Shown here in pieces: positions 1-6,180 of a DNA stretch of 13,004 nt. A model generated the notes under the pieces. That model ran no database searches. It saw only the letters and a list, made by a program, of their open reading frames with translations, and had not been told where the DNA came from. Numbering within the stretch: position 1 is the stretch's first letter; each line of letters starts with the position of its first letter. Source of the stretch: Ilumatobacter sp. (GTDB lineage Bacteria; Actinomycetota; Acidimicrobiia; Acidimicrobiales; Ilumatobacteraceae). The DNA lies in contig JAJCXU010000133.1 of assembly GCA_029263275.1 (NCBI GenBank), positions 1 to 13,004 on the forward strand. The letters run 5' to 3'. The position numbers were made by a program, and so were the translations under genes.

Positions 1-118
1 GGCGTCAACCGTGTTCGATCACCTCCGCGGCGAACTCGCGGAAGAACGCGCCCGAGCCGTGCCCGAACGCAACAACCCGTGGCCGTACGCGTCACGTCAA
101 CCCACCGCAGGAGCACCG

Positions 119-958
119 ATGAAACAAGCCCCGCCCCCCGCACGTCTGCTGCGCAAGGCACTGCAGCGCGCTGGACTCCACCCCGACGACCCTGATGCGA
201 CCACGTTCGACCTTGCGGGCAGGCGGGCGCTTGTCGTCGCGACCAACGCCGGTGTGCTCGACATCGGCAAGCCGACCGGAGTGTTCGCCAGCGAAATGAC
301 CGTGCCGTACTACGCGTTTCTCGACGCCGGGATGGACGTCGATGTGGCGAGCCCCCTTGGTGGTGTCGTTCCGGTCGACCCGCAGTCGATCAAGCCGGTG
401 ATCCGGTGCGCCGACGACGATCGCTTCCTCGCCGACGACGACTTCAAGGCCAAGGTCACCAACTCGCTCGCGATCGGTGACCTCGACATGAGTGACTATG
501 ACATCGTGTTCCTCGCCGGGGGCTGGGGCGCGGCGTTCGACTTCGGGTTCTCTGTGCCGCTCGGTGAGAAGATGACCGAAGCGAATGCAGCGGGCCTCGT
601 GATGGGCGGTGTTTGTCACGGCCCACTCGGGCTGCTCAACGCCAAGGGCGCTGACGGTGAGCCGCTCGTGCAGGGTCGCAAGATCTCCGCGGTCACCAAC
701 AAGCAGGTGAAGGAACTCGGTATTGGTTCCACGCCGCATCATCCCGAGCGGGAGCTCCGTGCCGTCGGCGCTGAGTTCGAGAGCCAGACCCGACGGCGCG
801 ATCCGCTTGCCAACCACTGGGTGGTCGACGGCAATCTCGTCACCGGCCAGAACCAGAACGCCGGGCCGATGGTGGCGCGGGAGATGATGCAACTTCTCGT
901 TGCGCAGAACACGCCGACATCGTCCTCCGACGCCGGCGAGAAAGTGAGCACGTCATGA
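119..958 (+). CDS. DJ-1/PfpI (type 1 glutamine amidotransferase-like) family protein
   Basis: This 279-aa protein has the DJ-1/PfpI/Hsp31 fold, a family that includes glutathione-independent glyoxalases, deglycase-like proteins and holding chaperones. Visible marks are the conserved acidic residue E59 (ASEMTVPY), the ASPLGG turn at 78-82, and the nucleophile elbow GGVCHGP with C166 and H167. The typical C-terminal DGNLVTGQN segment lies at 238-245. A Cys-His pair of this kind is the catalytic core of the family; the substrate cannot be read from sequence. I chose ATG 119 because AGGAG (109-113) lies 5 nt upstream. The frame stays open to the window's left edge (GTG at 11), so a longer N-terminus is possible. 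The first 36 residues from ATG 119 precede the core fold and look like a linker. Its TGA overlaps the next gene's ATG (ATGA at 955-958), which implies translational coupling. Confidence 0.9.
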   Translation: MKQAPPPARLLRKALQRAGLHPDDPDATTFDLAGRRALVVATNAGVLDIGKPTGVFASEMTVPYYAFLDAGMDVDVASPLGGVVPVDPQSIKPVIRCADDDRFLADDDFKAKVTNSLAIGDLDMSDYDIVFLAGGWGAAFDFGFSVPLGEKMTEANAAGLVMGGVCHGPLGLLNAKGADGEPLVQGRKISAVTNKQVKELGIGSTPHHPERELRAVGAEFESQTRRRDPLANHWVVDGNLVTGQNQNAGPMVAREMMQLLVAQNTPTSSSDAGEKVSTS

Positions 959-1782
959 GCAACACCGTCCGATACGGCACGCCGAATGTCGAGTACGCGA
1001 TGAAGATGGCGACGACGCTGCCCGAAGACGATGGCCCGGTGTGGATGGTCAACCTGATGAAGTACCGCGACGTTGCCGACTACGCCGACGGTCGCGACTC
1101 GACGATCAGCGGACGTGAAGCTGACGACCTGTACTCACCGCTCGACTCGCTCGCGGCGGTCGGAGCGCGGCCGGTGTTCTTCGGCGAGGTCGACCAGCAG
1201 CTGCTCGGCGACGAACCGAAGTGGGATCGCATCGGGGTGGTCAAGTATCCGACGCGCAAGTCATTCATCGACATGCAGTCGCTCCCGGGCTTCCAGGAGT
1301 CGCACCATCACAAGGACGCGGGGATGGAGACCACGATCGTCATCGGCACCCAGCCGATGCCGGTGCCCGAAGCGCCGGAAGGATTTGTGCCGGTCGACTG
1401 GGCCGACGTGCCCCATCCGCCGACGGCCGAAGATGGCCCCGTCGTCGTGATGCACGTCATCCGCTTCAACGATGCAGAGTCAGCGCATCAAACGCCAGAT
1501 CACATGGAGCAATATCAGACCGCGGCCGGGAAGGTGGCGCTTGGGCATGGCGTGCGGATCAATGGATGGTTCGCCGTGGAGGACACGATCATCGGCGACG
1601 GGCGTGCGTGGCATCAGGTGCGCTTCAACGAGTTCCCGAGCAAAGCGGCCTTCATGGCGGTCGTGACCGACCCGTCTCGACTCGAAGCCCAGAAGGACCA
1701 TCGGGAAGTCGCCATTGCCGACACGTACGCGTTGATCGTGCGTGCCGGCCTCAACGAGCTCGGCGCTTCGGTCGAGTCATGA
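955..1782 (+). CDS. Tandem DUF1330-like (dimeric alpha/beta-barrel) protein
   Basis: This 275-aa protein of unknown reaction appears to be two ferredoxin-like DUF1330-type modules in tandem. Module 1 begins with a strand at 29-37 (VWMVNLMKY) and contains the typical ARPVFFGEV strand, then a KYPTRKSFIDM helix start and GFQESHHHKDAGMETT. Module 2 begins at 163-173 (VVVMHVIRFND) and ends with a strand at YALIVRAG. DUF1330 proteins are normally about 95-100 aa and dimerise through the sheet. A two-module chain would form the barrel within one polypeptide. Family members act as small monooxygenase-like or binding proteins, but no cofactor site is obvious here. The gene overlaps both neighbours by ATGA (955-958 and 1779-1782), so it is very probably co-translated with the DJ-1-like and GST-like proteins. 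Confidence 0.8.
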   Translation: MSNTVRYGTPNVEYAMKMATTLPEDDGPVWMVNLMKYRDVADYADGRDSTISGREADDLYSPLDSLAAVGARPVFFGEVDQQLLGDEPKWDRIGVVKYPTRKSFIDMQSLPGFQESHHHKDAGMETTIVIGTQPMPVPEAPEGFVPVDWADVPHPPTAEDGPVVVMHVIRFNDAESAHQTPDHMEQYQTAAGKVALGHGVRINGWFAVEDTIIGDGRAWHQVRFNEFPSKAAFMAVVTDPSRLEAQKDHREVAIADTYALIVRAGLNELGASVES

Positions 1783-2816
1783 GCCAGCAGCATCCCCTGC
1801 TCCTCGGCGGTGGCTACGGCTCCCCGTATTCGATCAAGATGCGCGGGGTGCTCCGGTATCGCCAGATTCCGTTCCGGTGGATCCTGCGCGGGTCGGAGTG
1901 GGACACGTTGCCAGACGTACCGGTCCAGATCATCCCAGTGCTCGGGTTCCCCAACGAGGCGGGTGACTACACCGAAGCGATGGTCGACAGCAGTCCGCAG
2001 ATCATGCGACTCGAAACGATGTTTGACGCGCGAAGCCTCGTGCCGACCGACCCCGTGGTGGCGTTCATCGACTACCTCCTCGAGGACTACGGCGACGAGT
2101 GGATCACCAAGCCGATGTACCACTACCGCTGGTACTACGACGCGGCGATCGACAAAGCGGCCAAGCTGCTGCCGCTCGATCGAGGGGGCATCAATCTTCC
2201 TGACGCCGAGTGGCAGCAGATGCAGTCGTACATCTCCGAGCGCCAGATCGGGCGCCGGGCACTCGTCGGCTCGACCGAGGAGAACCGTCCGATCATCGAA
2301 GACTCGTACCACCGCCTGCTCGACCTGTTGTCGGCACACCTCGAGACGCGGATGTTCCTGCTCGGTGATCGACCGGGGCGGGGCGACTTCGGGCTGTTCG
2401 GCCAGTTGTTTCAACTGGTCAGCTGGGAGCCAGAATCGGCCCGCGAAGCGATCGACCGGGCACCGCGAGTCCGCAATTGGGTCGACCGCAGGGATGACCT
2501 CTCGTGGTGGCAGACACCGGTGGGCGGTGCGGGTTGGGCCGACCGCGACGCGATCGCCGAGACGACGATTGCGCTGCTGCGCGAGGTTGGACGGACCTAT
2601 GCGCCGTTCATGATCGCCAACGCCGAGGCACTGCAATCGGGAGCGGCGGAGATGTCGTGCACCATCGACGGTCAGACATACAGCCAGGCCCCGTTCGGAT
2701 ATCAGGGCAAGTGCTTGATGTGGTTGCGGGAGCAGTACGCAGCGCTGTCTGCAACCGATCGCGCAGCGGTCGACGCACTGCTCGCTGGAACGGGCTGCGA
2801 GCCGTTGTTCGTGTGA
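1779..2816 (+). CDS. Glutathione S-transferase-fold protein
   Basis: This 345-aa protein has a thioredoxin-like N-terminal domain and a helical C-terminal domain of the GST type. The N-terminal active-site loop reads GYGSPYSIKMR (12-22), so the usual catalytic Cys or Ser falls in S15-P16-Y17-S18; there is no Cys there. The expected cis-proline is P53 (QIIPVL), and the glutathione gamma-glutamyl contact motif is D70-S-S-P73. The helical half contains FLLGDRPGRGDFGLFGQ, matching the GST N-capping box region. At 345 aa it is longer than a typical 200-230 aa GST. The C-terminal extension (GWADRDAIAET onward) resembles that of uncharacterised actinobacterial and proteobacterial GST-like proteins. 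Many actinobacteria use mycothiol instead of glutathione, so the thiol substrate is open. ATG 1779 overlaps the upstream stop. A long frame upstream of it is a shadow of the preceding gene. Confidence 0.85.
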   Translation: MSQQHPLLLGGGYGSPYSIKMRGVLRYRQIPFRWILRGSEWDTLPDVPVQIIPVLGFPNEAGDYTEAMVDSSPQIMRLETMFDARSLVPTDPVVAFIDYLLEDYGDEWITKPMYHYRWYYDAAIDKAAKLLPLDRGGINLPDAEWQQMQSYISERQIGRRALVGSTEENRPIIEDSYHRLLDLLSAHLETRMFLLGDRPGRGDFGLFGQLFQLVSWEPESAREAIDRAPRVRNWVDRRDDLSWWQTPVGGAGWADRDAIAETTIALLREVGRTYAPFMIANAEALQSGAAEMSCTIDGQTYSQAPFGYQGKCLMWLREQYAALSATDRAAVDALLAGTGCEPLFV

Positions 2817-2881
2817 GGTCTGACGTCGCGACGAACTGCGCCCACCGCACGCAAGAATTGGCATGAGAGGATGACGGCGAC

Positions 2882-4123
2882 GTGGTGCGACTGAACGACT
2901 TACACGAGGCCGAGGCCGAACACCTGCGGGCGCGCGCTGGCGCGATGCAGCGGATCGAACCAGGCACGTGGCTGACGCCGAAGCCGTTGGCGGAGTCGAC
3001 AGTCGCGATCGTCTCGACAGCGGGCTTGCACCTGCGCAGCGATGCGCCGTTCACGCTCGGCGCCCTGGACTACCGCGTGGTGCCCGGCGACGCCGACTGG
3101 GGCGACGTGGTGCTGTCGCACATCAGCACCAACTTCGATCGCAGCGCATTCCAGCAGGATCCGAACATCTCGTTTCCACTCGAACGGCTCCACGAGATGG
3201 CTGCCGCCGGCGAGATCGGCGCGGTGAGCCCGCGCCACTACTCCTTCATGGGGGCGATGCCGAACCCGTCGCTGTTTGCAGACACCGGGAGTGAGGTTGG
3301 TCAGATGTTGGCTGCTGATGGCGTCGACGTCGCATTGCTTGTTCCCGTTTGACCACTCTGCACGGGCGCAGTTGGCGCCCTCACCAATTTCATCGAGCGC
3401 GCCGGAGTCGCTTGCACGTCGATCAGCCTCGTGCGCGAGCAGAGTGAAGCCGTTGGCCCAACGCGGGCATTGTGGGTCCCGTTCGCACTCGGTCGGCCGC
3501 TCGGTTCGGCGGAGGATCCCGAGTTCCAGAAGGACGTCATGCGCCAGGCGTTTGGCCTCCTTGCGAACGCCACTGAGCCGACGATCGCCGACTACGAAGG
3601 ACCGATGCCCGAAGAGGCTGGTCCCGGTCAGTGGGCCTGCCCGCTCAATCTCGGTCCGTTCGTCGACGACACCTTGACGGGGCGCCTGCTTGCCGAAGTC
3701 GGCCGGTTGAAGACCTGGTCAGCACAGACACGTGCCGCGCGCGGGCGCACCATGTTCGGTGTCAGCGGGGCCAGACCCGACCAGATCGACGATGTCGCAC
3801 GGGCCTTGGCGTCGATTGCCGACGCCGACTCGATCACCGACGCACCCGCTGGCGACGTCGAGTGGGCGTTCGACATGCCGCTCCTCATCAGGCATCTCGC
3901 GGATGACGTGCGCACCTTCTACCACGAGGCGATCGCTGCGCAGCCTGGATCGGCAGCACCGAACCACGACGCGCTCAACGACTGGGTCTTTGGTGGCACC
4001 GCGCTGGGCGACACGCTGCAGGCGGTGGCCGATCGGCTCACCGCGGCCGATGATCCAATGGCCAGCTTGGTGCGCGGCCTCGTGATCCCCGAAGGCAGAT
4101 ACCAAGGCGGCAGCGCCTTCTGA
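2882..4123 (+). CDS. Selenoprotein: glycine/sarcosine/betaine/D-proline reductase B-family protein with in-frame UGA (Sec157)
   Basis: Read as one gene, this encodes 413 aa with TGA at codon 157. Both halves share the same frame and there is no other stop. The N-terminal half contains LSHISTNFDRSAFQQD and HYSFMGAMPNPS. It leads into DGVDVALLVPV, followed by U157-P-L-C160, the position of the redox selenocysteine in GrdB/PrdB-type proteins. After the TGA the family pattern continues: a helix (ALTNFIERAGV), then ISLVREQSEAV, then ALWVPFALGRPLG. In clostridia, GrdB and PrdB are subunits of complexes that reductively cleave glycine, betaine, sarcosine or D-proline. Stand-alone relatives in aerobes have no assigned substrate, so the reaction is unknown. 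No ATG is available in frame; GTG 2882 is used, with GAGAGG at 2865-2870. Without selenocysteine insertion the product would be a 156-aa fragment. A pseudogene is the alternative, but a single TGA at exactly this site argues against it. Confidence 0.9.
3350..3352 (+). other. Selenocysteine codon (recoded UGA)
   Basis: This in-frame TGA is the only stop between the GTG at 2882 and the terminal TGA at 4121-4123. It is followed by CCA CTC TGC, giving U-P-L-C. UxxC is a classic redox selenoprotein motif, and its place directly after the hydrophobic strand VALLVPV matches the selenocysteine site of the GrdB/PrdB family. That recoding occurs here is inferred from family alignment by eye and from the hairpin downstream. 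Confidence 0.88.
3364..3380 (+). promoter_or_regulatory. Candidate bacterial SECIS element (SelB-binding hairpin)
   Basis: GGGCGC (3364-3369) pairs perfectly with GCGCCC (3375-3380) around the five-base loop AGUUG (3370-3374). The hairpin is 17 nt long and starts 11 nt after the UGA. From memory, the minimal E. coli fdhF element is also a 17-nt hairpin 11 nt downstream of UGA. The loop carries a G-U pair of neighbours (3371-3372), the bases SelB reads in E. coli. The loop G lies 19 nt past the UGA, within the usual range for bacterial SECIS elements. A bulged U in the stem, present in fdhF, is not seen here. The element lies inside coding sequence, as is normal in bacteria. Confidence 0.8.
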
Positions 4124-4188
4124 CCCAGGCTCGCTCGGTGGAGTGGGCCGAGTGCTGTAGCGCTCCGCAGCGGTCAGGAGTTCGCCCG

Positions 4189-4614
4189 ATGGCTAGCGTC
4201 GTCGCGATGGGTGTCCAACTGGCCAAGTCCGCAATCGATCTCGGAATCGTCGTCAGTGACGGGCCGCGAGCCGTGGCGTTCTACTGCGGTCTGCTCGGCC
4301 TCGAACACGTCGGCGACATGCCGATGCCGATCGGGGGCGGCGGCACGATGCATCGCGTCCAGTGCGGTGACTCCGTGCTCAAACTCGTTGCGTTCGACGA
4401 GACACCGCCGCCAGCAGCTGGAGGTGGCATCCCCGGTGCGCTTGGCATGCGCTATCTGACGATGATCGTGTCGAACCTCGATGAGATCCTCACGTCGTGC
4501 GCCGATGCCGACGCCACCATCGCGGTACCTGCGACTGACCTGCGACCGGGTATTCGCATCGGCATCGTCGAGGATCCGGACGGCAACTGGGTCGAGTTCG
4601 TCGAAACGTCCTGA
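4189..4614 (+). CDS. VOC-superfamily (glyoxalase/bleomycin-resistance fold) protein
   Basis: This 141-aa protein is a single-chain pair of betaalphabetabetabeta modules typical of the vicinal oxygen chelate superfamily. Marks are the first strand AIDLGIVVSD, RAVAFYCGLLGLE (27-39) and the end motif VEDPDGNWVEFVE (127-139). Two usual metal-ligand positions look altered: the first-strand His is replaced in AIDLGIVV, and the second-module strand begins YLTMIV instead of with His. H55 and E137 could still be ligands. Activity may therefore differ from glyoxalase I or extradiol dioxygenases, or the protein may only bind a ligand. ATG 4189 is preferred over GTG 4138 because AGGAG (4176-4180) sits 8 nt upstream. 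The gene follows the selenoprotein by 65 bp on the same strand and ends 10 nt before a long palindrome. Confidence 0.85.
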   Translation: MASVVAMGVQLAKSAIDLGIVVSDGPRAVAFYCGLLGLEHVGDMPMPIGGGGTMHRVQCGDSVLKLVAFDETPPPAAGGGIPGALGMRYLTMIVSNLDEILTSCADADATIAVPATDLRPGIRIGIVEDPDGNWVEFVETS

Positions 4615-4624
4615 CCAACGTGCC

Positions 4625-4655
4625 ATCACACTTGGGGTCTGACCCCAAGTGTGAT
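4625..4655. repeat. 31-bp palindrome, copy 1; likely bidirectional terminator
   Basis: ATCACACTTGGGGTC (4625-4639) and its exact reverse complement GACCCCAAGTGTGAT (4641-4655) flank a single central T. It lies between the convergent ends of the VOC gene (stop 4614) and the TetR gene (stop codon 4655-4657), so it could terminate both. There is no strong T-run on either side, so intrinsic termination is inferred only from the long stem. The same sequence in the opposite orientation (central A) recurs at 8165-8195, which marks this as a repeated genomic element. Confidence 0.85.
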
Positions 4656-5197
4656 CAGGGGTTGATGATGCCGAGCCGACCGGCTGCGCGGTCCGCGGCG
4701 TCAGCTCCAGCGAGCAGTCGAAGCAACAGCAATCCGTCGATCAGCGCGATCACCGTCCCGGCTTCGGCCCTGCGGTGGTCCTCGTCGCCGTCGATGAGTT
4801 CGGCGGCCCAGTCGATCCAGGTCGCGACAAGGCCGCCGACCAGAGTGGCGTATGGCTCGCGTCCGGCGACGGCGAGGCCGTTGGCTTCGAAGAAGAGTGC
4901 GAACACTGGCTCCGCCTCAACCGTTGCCAGGACGGGCCAGGCCACGCGCAGCATTTCAAGATGGTCGGAGACCCGGCTCGCAAAGGCCGGTTCGAGGGTT
5001 GCCTGCAGCTGCGTGCCCATCGCCAGCAACACCTCGCTGACGAGGTCGTCCTTGGTCGGGAAGTAGTAGACGACGGTTCGATCGTTGATGCCGAGGTTGC
5101 TGGCGACCCGGCCGAACGTGAGCTGGCTGAGGCCGTCGCGGAACGCGGTGTCGATGGCGCCAGCGAGAATCTCATCCTTGGTGTGCTTGTGACCCAT
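4655..5197 (-). CDS. TetR/AcrR-family transcriptional regulator
   Basis: This 180-aa protein has an N-terminal three-helix DNA-binding domain (residues about 6-53). It includes the typical LTFGRVASNLGI and TVVYYFPTKDDLV segments, the helix-turn-helix at about 26-47. The remainder is helical and forms the ligand-binding, dimerisation half, with no recognisable effector signature. It is divergent from the alpha/beta hydrolase gene, and two inverted repeats in the 95-bp spacer are probable operators, so autorepression and control of the hydrolase are likely. There is no Shine-Dalgarno sequence before ATG 5197. A good -10 match on the minus strand (TACAAT, 5211 down to 5206) would put the transcript start at or next to the start codon, so a leaderless mRNA is plausible. 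Confidence 0.92.
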   Translation of the reverse strand: MGHKHTKDEILAGAIDTAFRDGLSQLTFGRVASNLGINDRTVVYYFPTKDDLVSEVLLAMGTQLQATLEPAFASRVSDHLEMLRVAWPVLATVEAEPVFALFFEANGLAVAGREPYATLVGGLVATWIDWAAELIDGDEDHRRAEAGTVIALIDGLLLLRLLAGADAADRAAGRLGIINP

Positions 5198-5206
5198 CAG
5201 GGTTGA

Positions 5207-5224
5207 TTGTAGTACTCACTACGA
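5207..5224. promoter_or_regulatory. TetR operator candidate O1 (TetR-gene proximal)
   Basis: The inverted repeat GTAGT-actc-ACTAC (5209-5222) sits within TTGTAGTACTCACTACGA. It matches the second element (5233-5250) at most positions but is imperfect in its outer base pairs. It overlaps the predicted minus-strand -10 of the TetR gene and ends 10 bp from its ATG, a good position for autorepression. Confidence 0.75.
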
Positions 5225-5232
5225 TTAGGGTT

Positions 5233-5250
5233 TTGTAGTATTCACTACAA
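5233..5250. promoter_or_regulatory. TetR operator candidate O2 (hydrolase proximal)
   Basis: TTGTAGT (5233-5239) and ACTACAA (5244-5250) form a perfect 7-bp inverted repeat around ATTC. Its centre is 26 bp from that of O1, so two TetR dimers could bind. It lies 43 bp upstream of the hydrolase start and contains a -10-like TAGTAT (5236-5241), so repressor binding should block the plus-strand promoter. Confidence 0.8.
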
Positions 5251-5292
5251 CAATCCGCGCCGAGCGCACGGACGTACTCACGGAGACCCACC

Positions 5293-6180
5293 ATGACCAC
5301 AATCACCCAAGACGACGCCAGCGATCTCTTTCGCAACGAACCCACTCACTTCTTCGACGTGGGACCCAGCCGAGGCGAGGTCGCAGTGAGGACGGTCGGC
5401 TCGGGACCCGACGTGCTCTTCGTCCACGGATGGCCGGTCCACGGTGCCACGTTTCGACGGTTGTTGCCGCACTTGACCGACCACGTCACCTGCCACGTCG
5501 TCGATCTCCCGGGCGCGGGATCGAGCCGCTCTGGCCCCAACACCGAGTTGACGATCAACAACCACATCGTCAGCGTCCGAGCGGTGATCGAGCAACTGGG
5601 GCTCGACAGCGTGGCAGTCATCGGCCACGACAGCGGTGGCCTCATCGCTCGACACGCGATGGCCGGTGACGACCGACTCCGCTCCATGGCGTTGATCAAC
5701 ACCGAACCCTCAGGCGGCCTCGGTCGGCGATTCAAGTCGTTCCTTGCGGCCCGCCACGTCCCGGGTTTCGGCGCCGCTCTTGGTTGGAGTGCAGGCAAGC
5801 CCCGGCTGCGGCGCAACAAGTTTGTCTTCGGCGATGCCTTCGCCGATCGGTCATACCTTGATGGCGAATTCGACGAGTTCTTCCTTGAGCCGCTGCATCG
5901 CGATGCCATGTGCCGCGCGGCGGCGATCCAACTCCTGAAGAGCTTCGACATGGACCTCATCGACCAGTTGGCCGCCGTGCAGCGACGCATTGACGTTCCC
6001 GTTCGGCTGGTGTGGGGCGATCAAGATCCGTTCTTCCCGATTGAGTCGGCACGCAGGATGGTGGCTGACTTCCCGAATGCCGATCTCGTCGAGATCCCGG
6101 GCGCCGGACTGTTCTGCCACGAGGAAGCTCCAGCCGAGGTAGCCGCCGCAGTTCTCCCGACGCTCACAGCTTTGGTGTAG
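5293..6180 (+). CDS. Alpha/beta hydrolase, Asp-nucleophile type (epoxide hydrolase/haloalkane dehalogenase-like)
   Basis: This 295-aa cytosolic alpha/beta hydrolase keeps all core motifs: the oxyanion-hole HGWP at 45-48; the nucleophile elbow G-H-D-S-G with D113; the acid in WGDQDPFF (D245 most likely); and the catalytic H276 (GLFCHEEAP). An Asp at the elbow is typical of epoxide hydrolases, haloalkane dehalogenases and fluoroacetate dehalogenases, not of Ser esterases. The cap region (about 140-215, FKSFLAARHVPGF to EPLHRDAMC) cannot be assigned to a substrate. A GGAG ribosome-binding site (5282-5285) lies 7 nt before ATG. Divergent TetR and twin operators suggest that it is induced by its substrate or a related compound. 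The 3' end overlaps the convergent small gene by 17 bp. Confidence 0.88.
   Translation: MTTITQDDASDLFRNEPTHFFDVGPSRGEVAVRTVGSGPDVLFVHGWPVHGATFRRLLPHLTDHVTCHVVDLPGAGSSRSGPNTELTINNHIVSVRAVIEQLGLDSVAVIGHDSGGLIARHAMAGDDRLRSMALINTEPSGGLGRRFKSFLAARHVPGFGAALGWSAGKPRLRRNKFVFGDAFADRSYLDGEFDEFFLEPLHRDAMCRAAAIQLLKSFDMDLIDQLAAVQRRIDVPVRLVWGDQDPFFPIESARRMVADFPNADLVEIPGAGLFCHEEAPAEVAAAVLPTLTALV

Noticed and set aside
2824..2833. CGTCGCGACG palindrome after the GST-fold gene, considered as a terminator
   Set aside because: It is only a 5-bp stem without a loop or T-run and could occur by chance in GC-rich DNA. The next gene follows on the same strand.
1614..2864. 416-aa minus-strand open frame opposite the GST-fold gene
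   Set aside because: It lies antisense to well-supported genes, has a low-complexity Arg/His-rich composition and no domain pattern. It is a typical high-GC shadow.
3431..4123. Separate 230-aa gene starting at GTG 3431
   Set aside because: It has no ribosome-binding site and lacks the N-terminal domain of its family. It is in frame with the upstream half across a single TGA, so it is the C-terminal part of the selenoprotein.
4134..4152. CTCGG/CCGAG stem between the selenoprotein and VOC genes, considered as a terminator or regulatory hairpin
   Set aside because: The stem is five base pairs with a 9-nt loop and no T-run, too weak to call.
4612..4655. Second possible selenocysteine: the VOC stop TGA is followed by CCA ACG TGC (U-P-T-C) and a hairpin 10 nt downstream
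   Set aside because: The VOC fold is complete at its usual end (DGNWVEFVE). The hairpin is the repeated palindrome also found at 8165 without such a codon. Readthrough would add only a short, family-unlike tail.
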